A stretch of 64,000 bases of DNA from the NCBI GenBank assembly GCA_025765615.1, contig JAIVFJ010000019.1:186001-250000 (forward strand), read 5' to 3'. The DNA comes from Zopfochytrium polystomum. Taxonomy: Eukaryota; Chytridiomycota; Chytridiomycetes; Chytridiales; Chytridiaceae. A program made the position numbers and the translations under genes. Shown here in pieces: positions 54,421-64,000 of the stretch (position 1 is the first letter of the stretch; every line of letters begins with the position of its first letter). Below the pieces are notes generated by a model. The model saw only the letters and a program-made list of their open reading frames with translations, did not search any database and was not told where the DNA came from.

Positions 54421-57389
54421 CTTCTCTACAACTATTATGGCCTGGCAACTCTGCTCCTGTGGGGCCACCACTCTTGCAGCCCTCGACTTGCTGCTTCCTA
54501 CCCCTTGAAACCTCACTCACTACAACTTATGCATTTACCTGGCTTTTGCCCCTCTGACTATAATCCTTGATGCTCCTCCAACATTCCCTTTTGGGAACTC
54601 TGACTAAGGCTTTGCCTTCTCTGACTACTATCACAATGCATATTTGTTTACCTTTCCTTTCGAACTTCCATTTGGACTCTTGCCCTTCGGACCACAACTC
54701 TTGTCCTTGATTTCCCCACTGGCTCTTGCCCCTCTGACTATTACTCTTTTTCCTTGATCCGTTCAACTCTATCTTTGAGAACTTTGCCCCCAACCTTTCC
54801 ATTTACAACTACATGTGAGACTATACTCACTCCTTTGACCCTGGGATCTGGGCCCTAGAGTGAGGGAAAGCAAATAATAGGCTAAAACTAACTTTATTGG
54901 GCTGTTGTCTAGGGGGTGTTTCAACCCTACTACTTGCCTAGTCCACGAAGTATCCCTACTGATCTGTCTAACAGGGGTCTCAAACACAAAGAATGAACAT
55001 TCAGAGGGACAATCCTCTGAAGGATCGGTGCTGGAGCACAGATTACTCGCGTGGCCGCGGGCTGATGCGAGGGGAAACAGAAGGGCACTCCCGAGGGCGC
55101 AACACAACCGCAGAATAAAGAGAGAGAAGAGGGAAACGGGGGTTTTTATCTCAGGAACCTAATCTCAAATACAACAGGAGTGGTTAATAGCGACGGGACG
55201 GACAGGGTGCGACCTAGCGCCCCTCGTCGCGGACGGTGCTGCAGGAGCCCTCGTCGTCGCCAGCGACGGGGGGGAGAGAGAGAAGGGAGTCTACTATGTA
55301 GGGGTCAGAAGGTCGCCAGCAGGGAACTTGCACACAGAAACACCTGCGATCGTACACGCACCCCGCCAGGCTGCGTCAGCACGATCACTCAAGCAACAGG
55401 CTTTATCGCATCGCACTCGTACTCACACATCTCACCCTCACAGCAATAGGACCGAGGCAGGCGCTTGTAGATCGAACTCTCAGGTGTCGGGGGCCGCACC
55501 GGGCGCAGCCACCAATACCCTCGCGGGGACGGGAAGGTCGGGGACAACGATGCCGTCGTCGTCACCACCACCACCACCGTCATCGCAGCGGGCAAGCGCC
55601 AGGGATCCTCACTCCAACACAGAGCCGGCAATGTCACACAGTCGCTGGTGGGGCCAGCTGCATTCCCCACCCACGGCCCCTTAAGAGGAGCCCCACGAAG
55701 GGACCATGTACACACCTGGGTGTGTACCATCTCTCACTACCCTCACCTTGCGAGCCAGATGGATTTGAAGGGACTCTGTATTGGTGCCAATGGACAGAAA
55801 TCAGATTGAAGAAAAAAAAGGAAAAAGAGAAATGGCCCAAAAACAGAGAGAGAGAAAATTGACAAGTCAACCCCCCTGACTTGGAGCATCCACCACAAAT
55901 GCTCTAAGTCCCCCAACCCTATGCATGTATGTACAAGTACCAAAAATAAATAATAAATTAGGCGGGCTTGGGGTACGGCCTGTCAGGCACCCCATCCCTA
56001 GGCAGTCAGGCAGTCTCCGTTAGTCACTGAAAAAGAAAATATGCTGAGAAAACCCTGGTGCAACGGAAACTGTTAAGACGAAAGTAGTAAAAGCAGACCC
56101 AATTATAAAGACGGGTTAGCCGCAAATACACTTTGATAACACCTTGGAAACTAAAGAACCGGGAGCAATAATAGGGGTCCCGATCCTTGCGGTTTTATGA
56201 CAGGTACGCTTGTTTTTGCGAATAAAATCCCTAGACTTTATCACTGAGACCTCAGTGTAGTCTCACATACAACCTCTCTTCAACCACCAATCCTTCCCAT
56301 TCCCTCTTCTTTGTTACTAACTTTCATATGCGGTGGAGATACCTGATGACCCTGTAAGTCCAAAGTGCATAGGGTGGGTTTGCTGAGGTGATACCTTGAC
56401 TAAGCCAACTATGGTTCACTGCTGATGGCACTTTCTCTTCCTGCCTGGCCCTCTGGGGCTGGAACAATAAAAAAAATGAAAAAAAGAGCAGGTGGGAGGT
56501 TGTATGAATATCTTTAAGCCATCCAAGGTTGGAAGTGACAGTCACACAGCAATCCTTTGAATTGCTTGCCAGATAGTTCAAGACCTGCAGATTATTGCTT
56601 GCCATTTCCATAGAAAGAGATCCCGTCCCTCATTTCTTGAACTCTGGCCAGTCTGCAACGTATAAGTGCTCTGTGGACATCATCCATTACAGCGAACATT
56701 GGATCCTTCATGCTGTCATCGACTTCAACTGAACAGCAAGGGATTGGATCGCAAATATCCATACAAGTTCCTGAAGTAATGATCAGTGAAACTCAGTTGC
56801 CTCCTTCTTCATTTTAACACGCCACTTACCGTTTCCCCCCCGATCAAACCAGCACAGAAGGGTTTGTTTCAAAAGTTATCAAGACAATAAGAGTAACAGT
56901 TGTTGCCTGTCTGGTTGCGTCATTGTTTTTTTGAGGAGAGATTGCAGAGTGGTTTAGAATAAAAGCAGGCCAGCCACAACAAAGCAATGGAAAAGAATAA
57001 CACACCACCCAGGCAACTTCAACTGCAGATATGTTGGCAGTGACCTCTGCAATGCCAATTGAGTCTGCACATGCTTCCACCAGTATAATTGAGCTCTTTG
57101 GAATGCACTAGTCTTTGTGTTGTTATTGAGACCTTATGTGGATCCAGCTGCACACTCGAGGACTTGCACTGAAAATGATACAGAGAGATCGACTTATCAT
57201 TTTGACAAACACATCTCACAATATCTGGATGTAGGTGAGATGGTCACTTCCAGGGTCATCAACATCAAAATAATGCTTTACAGCATTAGACAGTTCTGTC
57301 CATCGAATCTCCTGAGGCTTGTCAATCTCCGATACCAAGGCCCTGCAGCTCTTGACAAATTGGTCCAGATTGTTGTGTGCCAAAAGGTA
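54421..57389. other. Repeat-rich, gene-poor region
   Basis: Near 54520-54760 the phrase TTGCCCCTCTGACTAT occurs twice (about 54546 and 54727) among CTTTTG/CTCTGACT words, suggesting decayed repeats. 55180-55740 is GC-richer with no recognised gene. The minus-strand stretch 57380-57216 has a protein-like frame (LDQFVKSCRALVSEIDKPQE, then RWTELSNAVKHYFDVDDPG) of unknown family next to the LTR remnant. It may be a fragment of a disrupted gene. Confidence 0.35.
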
Positions 57390-57652
57390 CCTCGGAACAG
57401 GGCAGGACATGGCAAGGCAGACAAGGAACTGAGAGGAGTGATGATTGTATTGGAAACAATAATTCACTTGAGGGATGGGACAGGTCCCCCATCCCCTTTT
57501 ATGCCTTTTGAGAGTCTTCCTTGTAAAAACTCAAAGAAAATTCCAGAAAGAACAATTAACAATACAATCATACCAATGATACCAATGATACCAATGACAA
57601 CAACAAGACAGGTCAGAAAGGAGAAGAATCTTCCAGAGGGTGATTCATAACA
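57390..57652 (-). repeat. Diverged solo LTR related to the 44.5-kb element, reverse orientation
   Basis: Read on the minus strand it starts TGTTATGAATCACCCTCTGG like the intact LTRs. It keeps the repeated ATTGGTATC units, the TTC-GAA-TTC element, a changed TATA region (CATAAAAGGGGA) and the CCTCTCAGTTCCTTGTCTGC end region. Many substitutions and small deletions separate it from the intact copies, and the final CTGACA is not clear. I could not see a target duplication. No internal sequence is attached. Confidence 0.8.
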
Positions 57653-58083
57653 TCCGACGTCCTACGTCCAGTCTGCATGCAATTCGTGACCAGAAAGACC
57701 TTGGTTGATGAGATAGAGCACATCATTTTTTTTTGCAAGCGGCAGCTTTCATTGATTGGGAGATGACAGAGGAGCAATTGGGAGCGGTTTCCACGATGCT
57801 CCACCTTCCTTTCTTTATATATTCTCTCGTTTGGTGGAAAACTTGCATGGAAAAATGGTCATGGGACAATTAAATCACCTGATTTGTTTTTTTTCATGAT
57901 GCATCCACAAGATTGGGCCAATGGATCGCCAATCATTGCAAGTGTGCAGACTGTGCAATTGCAATGTGGTCTTCTTCATATACAAGGTTGTTGGCCCTGC
58001 AAATCTCGCAGCCATAACTTTGTTATTGCAGCTGCTGCCTTCACCAGCTCAACCTTGAAAACATTGACCCAATTTTGTGAGCC

Positions 58084-58169
<86 letters not shown>

Positions 58170-59188
58170 AGGGAGAGAGAGAGAGCCACAGAGAGACAGA
58201 GAGAACCAGAGAGACAAGAGAGACAGAGAGAGACAGAGAGATACGGAGAGCGAAGGTTGACGTCATGGTTGCGAACGAGTGAACACACAGCGCACGTCCG
58301 CACCCACTGCGAAAGTCTCAGTCCACTGCTGCGCCCGCCTGCAGCTGGGCATGAACGAGTAAAGCTTAAGCGACGCGGTCCTCCGCCCCTCCACGCGCTC
58401 GCAAGTCGACAGGGGCCGTAACGCAAGCCAGATATGCTAACAAGGATGGCTCATATGTTGGAGACGCTGTCCTGTTTCTCGCTCTGTCCCACTCTCTCTC
58501 TGCCTCTCTCTCTCTCTCTCTCACTTCTCCTTCGAATACCTAACACCGTCAAGCATTATTAGTACACTCAGCTCAAAACACATGCGAACGCAAGCAGACG
58601 CTTGGAGAGTGCGAGCTTGCCGCCTTACTCTGAATACTGGCGTCCGCCTGATTGTGTTTTTCCGAGTAGTGAAAAATCTTGATAAGAAAAAGGTAGGTCG
58701 GACGACGATGCTTGCCCGCTACCCAATGACGCTTCTTTTGCACAGGGCTTGTTTTCAGGGGGAAAGGCAGTCTAATAAGAGAAAGCGACGAAAAATAGGG
58801 AGAAGAGAATAGCAAAAAAAAAAAAAAAAAAAAAAAAAAACGGTTCGGCGAGGAAGCAACGAAGAAAAACGGGGCGGAGTTGAAAAGTGATGAAAAGAGC
58901 GCTGGAAAGGGCGAGGGGAAGGTTTGGACAAAGTGATGGTCAAACATGAGGAGAAAGAGGGGCACAATCAGCACCAAACGTACGAGGACTTTGCCACAAT
59001 GGGCCAAACTACTCCCAACAGCGGGAAAAGAATGACAGATACTGCATAACTGTACGAGATCGGGAGGATCTGGCCCCTCTTTCAACAATCTTTGGGATCG
59101 AAAGCTTCCTCAGAAAAATGCGCCAACCTAACGCGCCACTGCAACCACCTCGACTACCCGCCCAAGATCGTCCAGGGCACTCGACATT
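57653..59188. repeat. Intergenic region with a long (GA)n microsatellite
   Basis: (GA)n runs from about 58086 to 58186 on the plus strand, with GAGACA variants to about 58245. A CT tract lies near 58491-58522 and an A run at about 58814-58840. Frames across these are repeat translations. No gene was recognised. Confidence 0.6.
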
Positions 59189-60045
59189 TCACATCAACTC
59201 ACACCTTCGGCCCTTCCTCTTTGGTGCCCTTTCCTGTTCGCCTCCGTATCCACCGACTTGACCCGCATACTGCTGGTTCATGCCGCCCCCGTACCCTCCC
59301 TGATTCATATACCCTTGGTTTCCGTAAGGACTGGCCCCGCCATACCCGCTTGGTTGGCTAGCCATCATGCCGTTCCTACCGCCATCTCGAATACTGCGGA
59401 TGAGTGCGTAAAAAGCCTCGTCGACATTGACCCGGTGCCTCGCCGAAGTCTCCAAAAAAGTGCACTGGAATGAACGAGCGGCGTCCCGACCCTCCGCGAT
59501 TCCGACTTGTCGCTCACTCTCGAGATCGGCCTTGTTTCCAACAAGGACGACTGGAAACCAGTCCCTATCCTTCACCCGTAGGATCTGGGCGTGGAACTGG
59601 AAGATTTCGTCGAAGGAAGATCGGGAGGTAATGGAATAGACCAGGAGGAAGCCTTCGCCTGAACGCATGTACTGCTCTCGCATTGCAGAATACTCTTCTT
59701 GGCCGGCTGTGTCCAGTACATCCAGTATGGAGAATTCTGAGTCAATCTGGCACTGTTTACGGTAAGAGTCTTCGATGGTTGGGTCGTATTCGTCCACGAA
59801 TTGTGATTGAATGAATTGGATGGTGAGTGCCGACTAGCGGATTGGCGTTTCGTTTTTTGATGGTTTGTAAAGAACGTGCCACAACCGATGCCGGGTACGC
59901 GCGTGCGAAGGGCCCGAATAAGGTGATGTTAGATGGAGATTGAAGGTACACCCTGTCATCTCATTCTCACCTTTCCTACACCGCCGCCGCCCACAACAAC
60001 TATTTTGTACTCGCGGGCAAGGTTATTTCTACTGATGCGACTCAT
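59189..60045 (-). CDS. RAS: Ras small GTPase
   Basis: Ras cycles between GTP and GDP forms at the plasma membrane and drives growth signalling (cAMP and MAPK routes in fungi). Two exons, 60045-59971 and 59833-59189, join in phase to about 239 residues. The P-loop is GGGGVGKSALT, switch [17 protein letters not shown], switch [19 protein letters not shown], and base recognition is by NKAD and ETSA. The protein ends CELM, a CaaX box for prenylation, preceded by a basic KRKGRR patch. The hypervariable region is unusually Gly/Tyr/Gln/Met-rich (GYGG and [15 protein letters not shown]). The start [20 protein letters not shown] is the first in-frame ATG in exon 1. Confidence 0.95.
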
Positions 60046-62372
60046 TGGCGAATGGTGGTGCCAGGCGATGACAGCTCAGAAGCGTGCTGTGCTGAGATCT
60101 GCAATTTGGGATGGGTTGAAGGGCACTGTGTGCATGAGTATGACGGCCAAAGACGCCACAAATGGAATCGACAACAAGGCGTAATGTACAGAGGTAGACA
60201 AAGGTTTGCGATTAGAACGGCGCACCACGCTGGACAGAGGTATAAATTCTGCCCTTAAAAAGAGTGTTGTCTGGCGTGCGAAGAGTACGATATCAAGAAA
60301 GGTAAATCGCGGGAACAGAGCATACGTCCGATCTAAGGATTCTTTACGTTGGCCAGGCAGGACAGATCATCAAGCGCGCCAAAGTGATCGGACGGAGAAC
60401 TCTCAGCAAAACCATCCACCCATGCGGCGGCAGTGGCGGCGAGACTAAGGAGAGAAGGGGAAGCAGGGGTTGGGTTCTAGTGAACTCGGGGCGGGCTCGG
60501 GCGACGGGAGAAGGGGAGGGTTGACGTCGGTCGGCGCCCTCACCACAGTGACTTCCTGCGGGATCGAAAAATTTTTCCCACTCACTGTCACGTGACAACC
60601 TTAGTCGAAGGGCCGTTGGTTCAAGGTTTGTTCCTTCTTTGTGAGGCGCTGCTTGCTGTTGGCATATCCCAGTCATCACAGTCGCCATTAGTTGCAGTTT
60701 AAATATGCCAGCTCAAAACTGGTTACAAGCTTCGCACTTCGCAAAACAGCAACAACACTCACTCTGTTCGAAGACAAGTCTGGCCCTCTTCACTCTCAAC
60801 ATCCAAACAACACCAAATGCTCCACCCGCTCCCTGCTTTTCAATAAACATTGTGGGACACCAAGAATACTCAAATCCCCATTTTATTTATACAGGGTGCT
60901 GCTTTTTCACTTGCTGCTCTGCTCGGGGTTGCCCAGCCGACCACTATTTATAGCAGGGTGCCAGAAATATAGTTGGGAGGCAGAGGCACAGCCTGGAAGG
61001 CACCTCTGAGTCACAATGCCTGGGAGGCAAAGATTCGGGAGACGTTCAGGTGGTCCACCCCTGGGAGATGGGAGACGATGACACCCTGTTGCATCAAGCT
61101 GATGTGGTCAAAACTCCACGGAGTATGTGAGCAAAGAAGTGATCATGGCTCTGATTAATGCCTACCAAATTGCCAGTGTAAAGCACAACGATGTGGTGTC
61201 CGGCCTGCGGAATAGAACCTTAGGAACCTTACCAATCACTTGTACAGTGCTCTAATACCGGCAAAGGAGTATGAACAGGTCAGAGGATCTTGAATAAAGT
61301 ACTACCAATGTGTTTATACTCCAACAGGGGGGGTTTGCAGTTGTGCAGGATTAGTTCGCTTTTCTTGACCATTAGAAAATTCTTTCAAATATTCTGTATG
61401 TATTGAAAGAAAAATGATACCAAAAAGACAAATTTGTTCAGCCTTTGTAGATATTCCATCCCAAAATATCCGCAATTGGTCCCCTGCCAACATCGCGCCA
61501 CCACCTGCAAATGCAGCCTGCGCCAACAGCAGCAGTGGCGCTGCGCATGTATGTGGTAACGTGGTCCATTGTTAAGAAGCAACGAAAAATGCGAAATCTT
61601 GCTTGAAAAAATAACTTGCAGATGTAAGTTAGACCAGAGGAATCTTGGCAAAAGCGCCAGAGCAAGTTGCATTTACGTTGGTACTGGTCTTTGTAGCAGA
61701 GTTAGTTGATTGATCTCTCAAGCTTAAGTCATATTTGACAATTGACACAGTAAAATCTGCTCAAAAAGTGGTCGAGTTTGCGAGATTTCAGACACCTAAA
61801 CAGCCTTCCCTGTTGCTTTGTAACAGTCAAGAAGACTTGTTAGTGTGAGGGACTGGGCTGTTCTGTCAAAATGCACATGGACCTGAAGGGCAGCCAGGGT
61901 TTCGAAGGCAAGGGGAGGGAGAGATGGCACACCAGGTCCGTACATGACCCCCTCGAAGAGTTCCTCTTGAGGGATCAAGGAACGTGGCTGCCCCTCCCTT
62001 AGCTGTGTGACACTGCGCTGGAGTGAGCATCAACGAAGTTTGCAATCACAGTGCGCACACGATGGTGGCAGCTGCGGGGCAAGACCGCCGCTCACCTCAC
62101 AGAGTCATCCCCACAACAACTGCCTTTTCCCACATGCAATTATCTTTTGAAGTTTGCTTCAATTCAATCACCATGTATTTATTTACGATCAACAACATTC
62201 CCACCAAAGCGCATTAAAAAAACATACATTATTTATTCACAAAGTAGTGGCTGTTCATCACTGCCTTAGAATGGATGTCTGCCACCCCAACTACAGAGCA
62301 GAGCTCTACAATCACCGTTTGTGGGAGCACTTCTTCTGTCTCCTGCTACTGCTGACAAAGGAGTACCTGATG
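60046..62372. other. Gene-poor region upstream of Ras
   Basis: 60046-60690 should contain the Ras promoter. Beyond it the sequence is AT-rich with many short frames, none with a recognised domain. I see no RNA gene. Confidence 0.35.
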
Positions 62373-62437
62373 TGTTGAGATTCGACCCACGGGGAACACT
62401 ATGCCTGTTACTGATGATCCCTTTGAGTACTCCATCC
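62373..62437 (+). repeat. Direct repeat copy A, LTR-end-like
   Basis: This 65-bp segment starts TGTTGAGATTCGACCCACGG and matches copy B at 63851-63915 except for three bases. The TGTTGA start resembles an LTR terminus. Confidence 0.7.
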
Positions 62438-63850
62438 TGCTGGTTTTGGGTCTTTTGGTGTAAGCAGTGTGCAGGAGCTTTGACCTGATACTGCTCTGCA
62501 AGGATGACATGCAGCATTTTGCAAGTGATGGTCCTTGTAACAGTTTTGTATAAAAGACAAACACAAGACTGACAGAAGCCAAGATCAACCTCCCACCACC
62601 ACCATCTTCAGTAGTGTATACCACAGCAGCCCAATCCATGGTCTTCTTGGTGCCAGGCTGCTGGCTTGGGAAAATGCTCCATCTGTTTTAGCCAAATGAA
62701 TCTGGACTCAGCATTTGAACTATGGAATACCGTTTTATTGCTGGGCTTACTTGATCCTGGCTAGGGACCTCAACTCACACATATTGACTGCTTCAGCTTT
62801 TATATACAGACATACTAACACACTGCACCAAGTCCCACATCACAGGAAAATCCACAGCTGTACCAGAGTCCTCACCTCAATTGCATCACTCTGATGAATT
62901 ATCCTAACCAACTTCTGTGACAAAACACAATGTTCCTTGAAATGACTTTTTGGCTCATTCCAAGGAGTATCAACATTTATCTCTATTGGATACTCAACAC
63001 TAACACTTTTTCAGAGCAAACTATAAACAAGCTCAACCTTGCAAGATTACTGAAGTTCCATTCTCATCAAAGATTCTTCCTTTGCAGAACCAAATCTAAC
63101 TGACTCTAGATTTCAAACTGCTCTTAATAGAGTCGCTCCAGAACAGCTATGTTTTTTGAATGCCTCATTCATTCATGCAGCATAACCAGGTTTTGGATGC
63201 TTCAGAGATTGCCCTCAACTTTTGTAGTCTAACCAGAAACTTAGTGGTTTTGGCTTGGATGTTAGACTTGACAAAAACATTCTGCTGATTCTTTAACGAG
63301 GCAGAGTAGAAGACATCAGGCTAAGTCTTTGTTCCCTTTATTTGCATTAACACTCTTCTACCAGCATTAATTCACCACAACATCACCTGGAGACTAAAGG
63401 CAATTCATCATCATGCAATCAGGCTGGATATACAAACTCTCACTAATGCTTACTTCCACTAACTTCATCTCTATCTTTATTCTCCACTCTAAACCAACAA
63501 AAACAATAATCAACCACCTCATAGTCAAACAGTTGCAATTACCACATCATCAAACTATTCAAACTGCAGCAGTCGCAGCAAAATTCAGGAAAACCTTCAA
63601 CCATTCATTACTGCAGATCAGCTTCAGAAACAACACCAACATCACCACTTTGCTCCATTCAGTCACCAGTCACCTTGAACTATCTTTGAGCCTGAGTTTT
63701 GCAAGTTGAACAAGTTGAATTGGAATTGCTTCAGTTTTCTGCAGTCTCAACAAAGTCAGACAAAGCATCAACCATTCCCCACAGCAGAGTCACTCCAGAA
63801 AACAACTACTTCCTCCATTCGGTCAGTATTCAACTTCAGCAATCAGAATT
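62438..63850. other. Sequence between the two direct repeats
   Basis: About 1.4 kb of AT-rich sequence with CAACA/CATCA words holds no recognised gene. Related phrases recur, for example GAGTC(G/A)CTCCAGAA near 63132 and 63787. Confidence 0.35.
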
Positions 63851-63915
63851 TGTTGAGATTCGACCCACGGGGTACACTACGCCTGTTACTGATGATCCCT
63901 TTGAGAACTCCATCC
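63851..63915 (+). repeat. Direct repeat copy B, LTR-end-like, with a hairpin at its end
   Basis: This is the second copy of the 65-bp unit. It runs into CCATCCAATCACATTGGATGG, a 9-bp stem with a 3-base loop that begins at the end of the repeat. The sequence continues to the window edge without a recognised gene. Confidence 0.7.
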
Positions 63916-64000
63916 AATCACATTGGATGGGGTGTTCGAAGGGCTCAGTAGATTCAATACTTGAATGGGGCGCTCGGAAGGGCTAATCTGTTCTCAATAA

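Noticed and set aside
54084..54570. Two overlapping plus-strand frames of 64-107 codons
   Set aside because: They have repeat-derived composition with no recognised domain; they overlap the hairpin array.
58049..58426. Open frames through the (GA)n/(CT)n tract
   Set aside because: They are translations of a dinucleotide microsatellite (Ser-Leu or Arg-Glu runs), not genes.

Overview
The window is nuclear DNA from a compact, intron-rich, mostly GC-rich fungal genome. Most genes carry several short introns. The gene set is fungal/opisthokont: PP2A B56 subunit, Hook, HSF, Ras, FANCL, SDF2, mitochondrial carrier, mL44 and NDUFB9. A DM10-domain axonemal protein (EFHC family) and a coiled-coil protein resembling ciliary IQCE point to an organism with a flagellum. 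A zoosporic early-diverging fungus (chytrid-like) fits best. This is inference from gene content; no rRNA or marker gene was available to place it further.

Layout. 121-974 (-) complex I NDUFB9. 2058-4999 (+) PP2A B56. 5459-7279 (-) mitoribosomal mL44. 7761-8664 (-) Alba-domain protein. 9811-12396 (+) two-pass membrane sensor-like protein. 13267-16582 (-) Hook. 16929-17993 (-) SDF2. 18197-20052 (-) unrecognised gene. 20235-21448 (+) FANCL. 21594-22544 (-) SDR oxidoreductase. 22916-30599 (-) very long coiled-coil/low-complexity protein (IQCE-like). 31121-33443 (-) heat shock factor. 34631-about 37653 (-) SH3 membrane protein. 38254-39707 (+) NIFK/Nop15 RRM protein. 39870-40950 (-) methyltransferase. 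41435-43800 (-) DM10 axonemal protein. 44556-47647 LTR retrotransposon. 49231-50515 (+) mitochondrial phosphate carrier. 51031-52472 (-) uracil phosphoribosyltransferase. 53.0-59.1 kb repeat-rich. 59189-60045 (-) Ras. 60.1-64.0 kb repeat-rich. Nearly all exon joints below were checked by hand for GT-AG ends and reading phase.

How the genes relate. Several products are mitochondrial (NDUFB9, mL44, phosphate carrier). Others belong to motility and vesicle transport (DM10 protein, Hook, IQCE-like), signalling (B56, Ras, sensor-like protein, SH3 protein, HSF) or DNA repair (FANCL). There is no operon-like logic; neighbours are convergent or divergent with short spacers rich in homopolymers and purine/pyrimidine microsatellites.

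The most interesting object is the 3.1-kb Ty3/Gypsy-type chromodomain retrotransposon at 44556-47647. Its two 308-bp LTRs read identical and it is flanked by a 5-bp target duplication. It has lost reverse transcriptase, RNase H and the integrase core, yet keeps long open frames. Each LTR carries a long, strictly 5-bp-phased array of GAA/TTC heat-shock-element units plus a second such element just upstream of a TATA box. This suggests heat-shock-driven transcription. A diverged, reverse-oriented LTR at about 57.4-57.65 kb keeps the TATA-proximal element.
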